Assembly (NCBI GenBank): GCA_036768485.1 | Contig: JAVLUZ010000265.1 | Span: 248,001 to 312,000, forward strand | From: Mermis nigrescens | Lineage: Eukaryota; Nematoda; Enoplea; Mermithida; Mermithidae | Direction: 5' to 3' | Length of the DNA stretch: 64,000 nt | Part shown: positions 35,801 to 47,800 of the stretch, piece after piece | How positions within the stretch are numbered: position 1 is the first letter of the stretch | Layout of the letters: every line of letters begins with the position of its first letter | Program-made: the position numbers and the translations under genes | The notes under the pieces: model-generated | Told to the model about the DNA's origin: nothing | Databases searched by the model: none | The model's input: only the letters and a program-made list of their open reading frames with translations

Positions 35801-38800
35801 CTAAAAAGTCGCGGAAACATAGGCACTCCGCGTCACTGTTTTTTGTATTCAGCAAAGATTTTTCCGATATACAAAGACTTTTCGGGACCGTCTGTGTACA
35901 TGTACAACGATTTTCTGGAAGGTAAAAAGCATAAAAATCCCAAAAATTTTCGGCGCAAATGAGTAATTGTGTGTTCTATCTTTATAGTAGCAAAAATTGC
36001 AGTTAAAAATGTCAAATTTTTTGGCGTTTCGCGCCGTTTTCAAAAAACCCAGAAGTTTAGTAAAATAAACTGCCAAAGGTCGAAAGAAGCCTGTTCTACC
36101 GCACTGAAAGCGCTACTATACCGTATTTCAGTACCCAAAAATTTGTATGTACAAAATGTACAAACACTTTCACGTACCGTCTTTGTACACGTACAAAGTA
36201 GAGCTGTGCCGGGGCCGCCTTTTTTGCCGGGGCCGGGGCCTTGGGGCCTAGGCCCCGGTGCCGGGGCCTGGCCGGGGCCAATAATAGCGTGCTTTACCAT
36301 GCTCATAGTACGACCCTGCCCTACCCCTTATATGTACCTATGCATATATTCTTGCTTGTAGATATCCACGTCAAGCGTTAATATTTGTTGGGATTACAAG
36401 ATATAACAGAACATGGGCATTGGGGGATCTAGACCCCCAAGAATTCACATTTCCCCCAGAAAAAATCTGCTAGACCTAGACCCCCCAGAAATTGATTTTC
36501 AGAATTTTTTCTGTTTTTCTGCGGTTTTTTATGCTAATGGATAGCTCTCATTGAGAAACGCGAGAAAAGGGTGTTCTTTCCGCTCTACCATATATTATCA
36601 GGCACTTTTTGAATTTTGGACTCCCTAGAATTTTTGAGCTGCCCATGTATGGATTTAACTCCTCTGACTTGGATGCGTTCTTCAATGTGCTTTACTTTGC
36701 ACTTTTGAAGGCTTACTATTCTATTTGTTCTGATAGACGTAGCTGTCTGCTACCAAGCAAGCTGGAATTGCTCGTCTATATGAATTGCAATTTAAAATAT
36801 GTCAATTTTGATTATTAATTAGAAATTTGCACCAATCTGACATAGTGAAATAAAGATTTGAATTAGCAAGATCTGTGGTTTGCTTGAAATTGAGTTTGAA
36901 GGTAAATCTGCCCAAAACATTATCAATTTTCTCTATTATAATCAACTCTAACATTGGCCCCGGCCCCGGTGCCGGGGCAGCCTGGCCCCGGCCCGGGCCG
37001 GGGCCTAGGCCTCGGCGCCGGGGCCGGGACCGGGGCCTGGCCCCGGCACAGCTCTAGTACAAAGTACCTTGAATAAAAACTGCTCCGCGCCTAACTATAT
37101 TAAGTATTTTTTACTAAGAATAAAGTCACTGTTTTAGACGAGGGTCGCACATTAACAGGTTGATGACGTGTTTCGTCTTCGCACAAAAAATATGTTCAAA
37201 AAAACAGTAGGTATCTCTAGTCCTTAATTTTGACTTGATCTGTATAATGAATGCACTTTGCATATTATAATCATATCTCGAATTAGTTGAATTACCGTTC
37301 ATGTAACCGCTCGAAATTTTGGGTGGGTGTCCCCGGTCAATTTTGAGAGAGGGTAAATGACCTCCAATTTCTGGCTAAAAAGGGCTAAAAAATACCTAAA
37401 AAATATCCAAAAAAAATGTAATTTTTTCTCAAATTCAATGAGGTCAGAAATTTTCTGGTTTTGGAGGATGAGGGACGGCCGACTTTAGGTGGGGGATCCT
37501 CCCGTCCCCCTCTTACTCGTATGTGTATTGCCAACATTTATGTCTTAAGAGTTTTCTTATAAATGTATGTTATTTATTTATACATGTTTTCTTTATTCTT
37601 GAATGCTTATCTCGACATCTTCCTACTACACTATTTTAATTGATTTTTTAAAGACCTTACTTAATTTCCACAAAAAACACGGTTAGAGGTTGTTTGTAAG
37701 GTGGATGTGGTGCTCATAATTTCCCCCAAATCAGTTAAAATATGATCAAAAATCCGCTATCCTTGTGCGACAAGGTATTAAAATTTCAATGTGCCTAGTT
37801 TTATTCATAATCACACCTATCGCAGCAATTTTTTCAAGAATTTATAAATTTTTGAAATCATTGCTGCGATAGATGTGATTCTGAAAAAAACTAGGCACAT
37901 TAAAACTGCAACACCATGTCGCACAAGAATGGCGGATTTTAGATCAAATTTTCACTCGTTTCGGGAAAATTTGAGCACCGCATCCTCCTCACGAACGTCC
38001 TCTAACTATGGTTTTTTAGAAATTAAATAAGGGCTTGAAGAAATCAATTAAAATAGTGTAGTAGGAAGATGTTGAAAAAACCATTGTGTGCGAAACCACG
38101 CGGAAGCACCGAAAAATTCTGTCTTTTACAAAAAAAGACTTATTTGTTTCGCGAATGCTCTACGCATGGCCATCGAAAATCGTGAAAAAGTATAAAAAGT
38201 TTTCTCGAAATAATGCGAGAATGCAAGAAAATAAGTAAAGGATACGCAAGTCACATAATTGCATTATGTACAATTTTTAAAAAAATCAAATAATTTAATC
38301 AGAATAATGATCAGTTATTACTGGAGTACGTCCACACTTTTGAAAAAATCATTTTCGCTAAAAAATAAAATAGCTATTTCAATAAATCGATATCGCTGAT
38401 TTCAAATCTGTTGTCAGTTTTTAGCCCGCATGCATTGTTGTTACAGTATACCTACAGTACACCTCAACACTTCTTTCAAAATTATTTTCGTTAAAAAATA
38501 AAATCGCCATATTCGTAAATCGACGTCGCTGATCTCAAATCCGTTGTCTATTTTTAGCCTGCATGCATCGTTGTATACCTACGTTACAGTATACCTACAG
38601 TACACCTCAGATTTTTTATTTTCAGTAATCAGATAACTTACTTCAGAAAATTTATTAACATCATGGCACAAGATATTAATATGCATGAATTTTGCCATAT
38701 CACAAGAACTGAAGAATCAGCCATCAAATTCGCGCGAGAAAACGGCTTGCTGCTTGCTTTTTATATTAATATTTTATGCCATGATCTTAATTAATTTTCT

Positions 38801-41800
38801 AAAGTAAGTTATCTGAGATCTGAAAATGAAAAATCTGAGGTGTGTTGTAGGTTTACTACAACATAGGTATACAACGATGCATGCGGGCTAAAAATATATA
38901 ACGGATCGGAGATCAGCGATGTAAATTTACTAATATGGCGATTTTATTTTTTGACGAAAATGATTTTTAAAAAGAATTGAGGTGTACTGTAGGTATACTG
39001 TAACAACGATACATGCAGGCTAAAAATAGACATGTGATTTGAGATCAGCGATGTCGATATACTGATATGGCGATTTTATTTTTTAACGAAAATGATTTTT
39101 TTAAAGTTTGGACGTACTCCAGTAATACCTAATGATCATGATGCACAGCATGACCGACCTGGGGGGAGTCAAAAGGTCTGGGGTCAAGTATTCAGCTTTT
39201 CGGGCCAAAACGACCTCAAAAACTGGTATAAGCGCTAAAAAAGCTTTAAATCTACGTTATTACACTGCTTCTGGTCGATTTTAATTAATTTTTCATGGAA
39301 ATTTTCCCTTTTGATCCATGTTTAGCCACATTTTCTCTAGAATATTTCCCATTTTACCTTTCTGAAGGTAGATCCGCAAACCCCCAAGTGCAATGTGAAT
39401 GTATAATCACGACTACCTTTTATCTTAATTGTGGTGATTGTTGTTCGATATTAAGGCGCAGGATTATCTTATCTCGAATCTCGATTGTTAATTTGTTTTC
39501 ATTTGCTCGATGCGGTTACAGTTTTGTTGCATTGTGAATTGAAAGCAATTGTCTATTGTAGAACTATCGATTTCTGTCTAAACTTATAAAAAGGCATTCA
39601 AACTGGAAAAATCTTCAAGGCTTAAAAAAGTTTCGTAAATAATCTAAATATTTTAAAGCTTGAATTTTCGCCCATTTTTTCCTATTTTGTAAAAACCTGC
39701 TCCATCCTGTACTTCAAAACAAAGTGTTCTTTTCCTTAGAACGGGCATTGAAATGGCAAAAATTCTTTGGTTATACTGTCAACTGGATCGTCGCACTAAG
39801 CCACTGATTTTTACAGTTCGGCTTTGGGCCAAAGCCGCCGGCCTAACTCATTCCGGTCCCGGCGCTTCGCTAACTAATTTTCAGATCACGTGTTTAGTCG
39901 TCTTTTTCATGCAGAACGTTGGACTGCGAGCATCGCGTAATCAATCTAATGAGCCGACGTTGCCTGGTATTGATGTCTTGAAATCATTGGCAGGTCCCAG
40001 CGACCTTTATGGTCTAGTAAGCTGACTTCTTCTACTGATGTTTTGATGATAGAGGACTTATACATGATCTTGGGGGTTGTGAGTTTTCAACCTTCCCCTC
40101 CGAAAAATTTTCACATTTCCACCCAGAAATTTTTTCATTCCCTCCCTCAAAATTAGCGATTTTTCGAAACTTTCCGAACATTTCCTAACGTAGAAGAGGT
40201 GCTTTTTAAGCGTTTCTAGCTATCTACAGGGTTGGGCAGAAAAATTGGTACCTAAACGATAACACAATAGTTTCACTTTAAATAATCTCCCGAACTTCTT
40301 GTTTACAAAACATGTAGTTGAGCAGTTCGTAAGTCTGTATCTTAAATTTCATCGGTATTGCTTGAGTTATGGGGAAGTTATCGCCTGATTCGCAAGGTTT
40401 TGTTTTGAAGTTGGTCAACAAGGGCTATGAAGCGAAGCGAATTTGTTCCCGATTCAAGCAACCTTCTTTGAATTATTCTGCTATCAGAAACTTGGTGGAA
40501 AAAATTCATAAAACTGCTTAGGCCGATCGTGTTAAGGGCAGCGGTCGCCACAGATCTACAGGGACACTAAGGAACATTCGCATGGTTAAAAAATTAATTA
40601 TCACTCCCATAAATACGGTTGGTCTGCATCTTTCGCAACGGAAAATCAGCAGGAAATTGGACATTTCTCGACGTTCTGTGGGTCGTATTTTGAAGGAGAA
40701 CAAGTTTAACGTCTTTAGACGCGTTTCTTTACAAGAAATTAATTCGAAGACTAAATTGAAGCGCCTTTGTCGATCGAAACGATTATTGCGTGACAATAGA
40801 GCACGTAATTTGGACAAAATTGTCTTTTCTGATTAAAATGACTTTTTGATCGACACTCCACCTGTCTGCACGCAAAATAATCGTGTCTGCTTCACTGAAA
40901 CACTAAAACGTAACGTTTCGTCCGATTGATTAATAACAGAAACAAAACACTTTTCGAAAAAAATTATGGTATGGGCAGTGTTTCAAAACGCAGAAAGAGT
41001 TGCATTCAATTCATCGATTCAAATTCGAAAGTGTACATTGCTAAATACATTTCCATATTGAAGTCCGCTCGTAAAGATTCAGAAAAACTATCCCGAAAAG
41101 GATTACATACTACAGCTGGATGGGGCGACCGCACATAATCGAGAGCTACCATTTCTTGGATGCGAGAAAATCTTGCAAATTTTCTGCAAGCTGGCGATTG
41201 ACCCCCCTGTTCGCCTGATTTAAATGTAATGGATTATTACGTTTGGAGCGCTTTGCAGCAAAAAATTTATGAGAAGCCCATTAGGGACCTTAAGGGCTTA
41301 TAACGACGCATAAAACGTTGTTGGAACAAACTATCACAAGATAGCATCAACGCTGCTATTGATGAGTTTCGCGTACGGTTGCGATTAGTCACTTTAGCCT
41401 CTGGGGGACATTGTGAAAATTATTTCGTGTGAAACCGATAAAAAGTCATTTTGTTAGATTTATTGAGCATTTTCATTTTCCTCGAAATTTTTTCATGTTC
41501 TGATTAGAGCTGCACGCGGGTACCCGAACGGGTACCCGAGTACCCAGGTATACCCGAGTACCCGAATCCCCTAATATAAAATGGAAAATTAGCACTGCAG
41601 TTATGCAATATGTGCTAAGAATTGAATTAGAAACCTAGAAACATTGCTTCTAAAGTGCGACTGAATCACAATGTAAATGTGATTTGATATAATCAACCGT
41701 AAAATGTTAAATAATCGAGTCTGTTAATATTTCCTATTATCACAATATATCTTGCATACCGTCTATGCATATTCCATTATTCGGCTCTTTAGTTACATTA

Positions 41801-44800
41801 TTTTATTTGTGCCGAATTCTTCATATTCTTCATTGTAAACAAATTTAAACAAGAAATTATCTGTTAGCGACGCTTTTTTATAATGCATGCACTTCTGTGA
41901 CCATTATATAAATTTAAACTGCAACTTTTATTCACATCGTGCGCGCAACTGTTTTAGTTAGACCTGGTTCAAAGCCTATCGATGTTCCAAATGCAGTCAG
42001 CCATATGCGTAGCCAGGGGGCATTGGGGATACCTGCCCCCCCCGAAATTTTTCAGAAAATATTTTTGATTTTTTGTTGCAATAATGTGTGTCCAGAAAAT
42101 TGAGTTCAAAAAGGCAAAAACGTCAGAATTTCCCGCGCCGAGTCATTGTTATTTATTGCTATATAGATCTAACAAATTTAAAAGCTCGAATCAGCTAAAA
42201 TAATCCAGCACTCCACATCACTTTAGTAATTTAATGCACTATTTGTTCGTTGAATGAAACTGCGCATGCTTGTTGAGCATGATAGTAAAAGTGCGAAAAT
42301 GATTGTGAACCAGTTTGTCTATTCTCTGCTTTGTTTGTCTTTTGTGTACCAGTTTGTCTATTCTTTGTTTCGTTTATCTTTCTTTACAAGGACACATAAT
42401 CCTATTTTAATTGGAAGGAATGGCCAAATTTTCTTATGTTTTTGCGCATTTCTTGTTCTATGAACTGCATTTTGTAAATTAGAAGGCGACAAATGGGCAT
42501 GAAAACGGTAAGAACAAAATTTTCGTGCATACATCTTTCTATATCTTATTGGCAGCGACCCGTTGCTGCGCTATGTACCTAGCAGAGGTCGAAAAACGCA
42601 TTTCAGATCAGTTTGTGCAATGTAGGAGTTCATCAATTTTAAGTGGTTTCGGGCTTGCTTCCGAAACGAGATTTGACCGATTTTGCGAAAATTTTAACGT
42701 TACTATTTAACATTAAAATGTTTTTTCACAAAATTTTCCGGGACTCTGCCCCGGATCCCGCTCGCCACCTCAGACGTCCCGCAGCCATAAAATCTCGTTG
42801 TACATGTGCACAGAGGTTTTAGGGAGAACAAGCCAGGTAAAAGGGTTAGGAATTTCTAAAAATTTCCGGCGTTTCGCGCCAGCATTAATTTGTCTGCTTT
42901 ATATGATTTAAGCGGTATAAATTGAGTTTAATGTGCAAAAACGTCAAAATTTTGCGGCGCATAGCGCCGCCAGTTACTGTTCTTTCTTTTTTGTAAAGCT
43001 CCAGCATTGCGTTTAAAAGCCTGAATCACTCAAAATATCTTCAGTCAAAGTTAGTAATTCGCAGTTTTCTTGTTAGAAGCTTGAATTGTCAAAACTGTTT
43101 TGTACAATTTTGATAATTTTCTGCTCTATCAGATTATTAGTATTCACAGAGCTACAAACTGTTAAGGGTGGGAAAAATGACTAAATTTCTTGGCACTTTG
43201 CGCCACTTATGAATTCCGAACTGTTTATCAGTAGAAAGGCCGTAAATTCTACACGAAAACGTTTATGCCCCCCAAGCCAAAATTCTGACTACGTCTCTGC
43301 AGTCAACTCCAGATAGACTTAGACTTGTTTTTGAATAAATTTCATTTCCGGTTGATTTCAAAATTGTTTTTCGTCAATGTGTTTTCCTGCTTCAAATGTT
43401 TTAATGACGCTATGAAGATACAAAACCTGCTTCACAATTTTTTGCTTTGAATTATGAAAATGACTTAAATTTCATTAATTGCACACGAATTCTTCAGATT
43501 AAAGCCTTGATTCTATTTAATCTTGCATTAATTTTTCAATAATTTTACTGCTTTAATATCACTTTGCCCTAGACCTCACTGTCAACTGTAAATATTCGAT
43601 GTTCACTGCATTCTCTTTCCGGGTACCCGAATTACCCGGGTACCCGGGTAGTGAAATTTGCAAAGTGTGCAGCTCTAGTTCTGATGCTCTAGAAAGATGG
43701 AGCATCGTCAGAAATTCCGAAAGGCGATATTTTTTGATGCGAACCCACCATTTTTGGGCCCAAAAAAGGCGTTTAAAATCTCCCTCCCATTCTGTGCATT
43801 TCTGGAGGACACTAGGTTAAGACATTTTATATCAGGCGAGGGCGTAGTCAGGGGTAACACGGTGCGCGTACTCCCACGTTCATTAACGGCACGCATTTGG
43901 AAGGTTTTATGCTTACTGCATAAATGTATATATAGTATAGGAGTAGATAAATTTTAAGTGTTTTGAGGCTAAATTCTGAGCCAAGATTCGGCTAATTCAA
44001 TTGAAATGTTTTTTCTCAATTTTGCGGAGCTGTCCTGGATCCCGCTACGCTTCGGTCGCAGATGGTGTTTCCCTAATTTTTTCATTTCTTTTTTGTAGTA
44101 TATAGGCTTCATATCAGAACATATGCTATCTGCCCATGCCTTCTGTTAAATCTGTTGAGCTTATTTCTTTTATTATCGTTTCTTGCATACTTGAAGATCA
44201 TTAGGGCTAGTCGTGTGATTTCTTTGTAATAATGCTCAAATAGCATTTTGATATAATCAGAGCTCTGCCGGTGCCGCTTTTTTTACTGACGCCAGGGCCT
44301 AGGCCCAGGGTCCAGGGCCTGGAAAAATCCATAAAAAGCAATTTCCCAAGCAAGCAGACGATGTTTTAAAATACAGTTCGCATGTTAAAAAAGAATGAAT
44401 GAAGCATAAAAATATGATTTTCAGAAATTTCACGAAATTTTAAGCAATGTTAAGCATTTATTATTTATTCTTTTACTTTCGGAGAATAATTCAGAAAGGA
44501 ATTTCGCGTTTTTTATCCTTAACTTTCCCAGACCGTAGATGATTCGAAAATGCGATTACAGTTAAAAGGTACAACTCGACAACATTCAACAATGATTTTT
44601 GTTAGGCGCAAACATTTTGCTTGATCGATTGAATTCAATATTAATTCCATCGGTATTATTGTCTCAAAAGAATTGACTTCGTTGACATCCATAAGGAATA
44701 AAAGTGCGACTGATGGAGTGAACGCAGTTCAAGCTCATTACATGAGTCTTATGCTCACTCTTTCCAATCAGTTAAAGCAACGATTTGCATCTAATAACAA

Positions 44801-47800
44801 TATTAAAATTGTCAGGCCCCGGTACAGCTCTAGAAATAATCTATCAAACATACATGTAATGGCTCGAAATTTTAGATGGCGATTTTCAGGCGTGGGAATG
44901 GGGGTAATGGACCACCAATTTTTGGCTAAAAAAACGCCTGAAAACGGCTTAGAAATTCGATTTTTTCTCAAAATCGAGGGGGGTCAAAAATTTTCCGGCT
45001 CTGGGGGGATGAATGGACGACCGATTTGGATGGGATGAGTTTAGTGTCAATTGAGTTCTATCACTAGACATTTGAATGCTCTATTTTAAATTAAAAATAA
45101 AAAAGGCTACATTCCGATTTGACAGGTCATAACTTCGGGTCATGTAAACTTAAAAGTTTTAAACTGGCTGCATTCGATAGATAAAAGTCTCTTCTTTCCA
45201 AATGTGTATTATATTTTGGCCGAGTCCCAGTGCTTCGGGCGCTAAGGCAATTTGTTTACACCCTACTTTAATATAGTTTAAAGGCCTATAGCGTCATTGG
45301 TCCTGCCATCAATTTGCACCATCTTTTGACGATATCCTGAAATTTTTGCACTCGGTAAGACGCGTATCTATTCTGGAGATTTTGAAATGTGCTTATGAAT
45401 TTTTGTGACTGGATGTATCGTCAAAAATGTCAAAATGGATACCAACATACACAGTAATGTAATACAATGCGGAAACCATATATTAGAGATGTGCCAGGCG
45501 CCGGGGCCCAGGCTCGCAAAAAATAATTAAAATGTATGCAATAACTGCGAAAAGAGAAGTTTTATTAGTCAGAAAGCAGAAAAATCTTAATTCGTGTCCA
45601 AGCATTAGCAGTTTCCTTTAATAATCAAAGTCGACGCATTTTAAATTAGCACTCAAATAAACCAAAGCTTCAAGCTTATCAGGCTATAGACGCGATCGAC
45701 GATCTGAACAACTTAGGCCGCTTTTACTGAACAGACGTTCGCTGGGGACACTTGTTGGTGGCGGACTGAGATATTTTCTGGCAAGCTTTGATAGTCTTGG
45801 ATATACTTCTTTCTTATTATGCCAAAATTTAAGAGATGAGTGAGTATATACTAGAGATCTCTAGTATAGACTCTCACATCTCTAGTAAATACTCACTCTA
45901 CGCTTACTTTTTCAGCTAAAAAATTTGAAAGTCGTCATTTAGTCAGGATCATCATGATGCAAATTCGATAAGCAGCACACCTGAGCAATAGCCCATCTCT
46001 GTCCGTCCATGGAGCAGGCTTATACAAAGGCTGGACGACCTGAAGGATCCATTTGGATCAACTCATTTTGAAAAGATGTGAGAAAACAGTAAAACAAATC
46101 AGAGAAAATTATCTTTTTTAAACCCCAGTTTTGGTCCAATTAGTGGATTAATTAAAATTTGAAAAGGTATAGATGGACGGGCTGAAGTCTTGGCTATTGC
46201 TCAGTTATGATAAGTAGTATATAAAAAAATATTTGATTCCATCTGGAACTTTTATTTGTATGGTCATCGAAATCTAACATATTAAAACTTAAAAGCTAAG
46301 CCGCAAAACGAATAAGTCGTGTTTTAAAGATTAGAAGCACTCAAGTGATTGCGAAAAAATACAAAATTTTAATATAGTGGAATAAGAAATAGACATCGGC
46401 AAATTTCCACGTTTAAGCGAACCGCATCTTTCATTATATAGAAAGGGTGATTCCTAATGCAATTATAATTGCCTGGTATAATATCCCTAATTTGCATCCG
46501 TTCCCAGAAATTCAAGTTGTTTGCAACTGTTTTCAGGTTAGTGAGCCGGCAAAAGTGCTTTATTATCAATGGCGCGATCGCCGAGCAATTAAGCAACAAA
46601 GCGGCGGAGCCGGATCACTTCTGCACGATTTTTTCGAATTTTATTCGTCGTTTGATTTTACATCATACGCCTTATGCTTAAACACTGGTCGTTACGTAGA
46701 AAAGATGTCTAATGACGCGCCCATGTACATCATAAATCCACTCGAAACGTCGTTTAACATATCCAAAAACGTTAATAATAAGAATGTGCAACAGTTCGTT
46801 CGTTGCTGCAGCCAGTCGTTGTCTATCATCAAGGCGACATCTGTTCAGGATTCGTCCGACAACCCGTAAGTTTTGCATTTCGATATATAAGCTGGATCAG
46901 TTTTCTCCAGATTTTCTTATTGATTTTAGTCAGGGGCGTAATCAGGATTTCATTTCGGGGGCTGAAATTTCTGAAGTCCTATATCCATACATGCACAGTA
47001 TGGGAATTCTGGGGGGTGAATACCTAAATTGCCTTTTTTGGGCCCAAAAATGGCCGGTACGCGTTGAAAAAGATCGTTTTTTGGCGTTTCTGACGATACT
47101 CTATCCTTCTAGAGCATGAAATCATGAAAAAAATTGCGAAAAAAGTCGAATAAATTACCAATATATCGCTTAAAACATGAATATATGGCACGAAGCGCCG
47201 AAAATTTGGCGATTTTGAGCAAATAGATAGCCGAAAATCCTTAAAAAGGCACTTTTTCTACCAATTTTCAAGTAAGTTTAGGAAACTTTTGAAAAATCGC
47301 CAATTCTGGGGGTGAAAAATTTTTTGCGGGGGTGAAAAATGATTCTGCGGGGGTGAAACCCCCCCCAAGATCATGTATGCCTATATCTCGAGAATTATTA
47401 GGAGACACGCGAAAATGATGGCATTTTTAGCCTTTCTCAACGAGATCTACGCCTTGATAAAGAAAAAATTGAAAAAATTTCTTGTTTGATTTCAAACGGG
47501 GATATCAAAAACCTATCCTTGAATCTATCTGTATGACTAATTTCTCAATACCAAGTTAAAGCTTGACTCCGAAAGATTTCGAAATTCTTGTCTTTGCATT
47601 TAATTTTTGCGGTTTTGCAAAGAAAACTACTGCAGAAAATAATGCGCCGAAAATTTTTGACATATTCGCTATTTTTAGGCAAATCTGGACTTCTACGGTA
47701 AAAAATGAGATTAAAAATAAGAAATCCGGCGCAAAGCGCTGGAAAATTTCAAATTTAGTAGCCCAAAAAGTGTGCTAAAATTGTATTTTGGCTGTCCTTT

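Noticed and set aside
36040..37057. Proline/glycine/arginine-rich frames on both strands
   Set aside because: They are translations of the GGGGCC arrays at the ends of element E and mean nothing as proteins.
45845..45882. Right end of the hAT element at 45484, based on CACATCTCTA
   Set aside because: The flanking 8 bases do not match those left of 45484, and the segment is a small local palindrome, so the element is treated as truncated.
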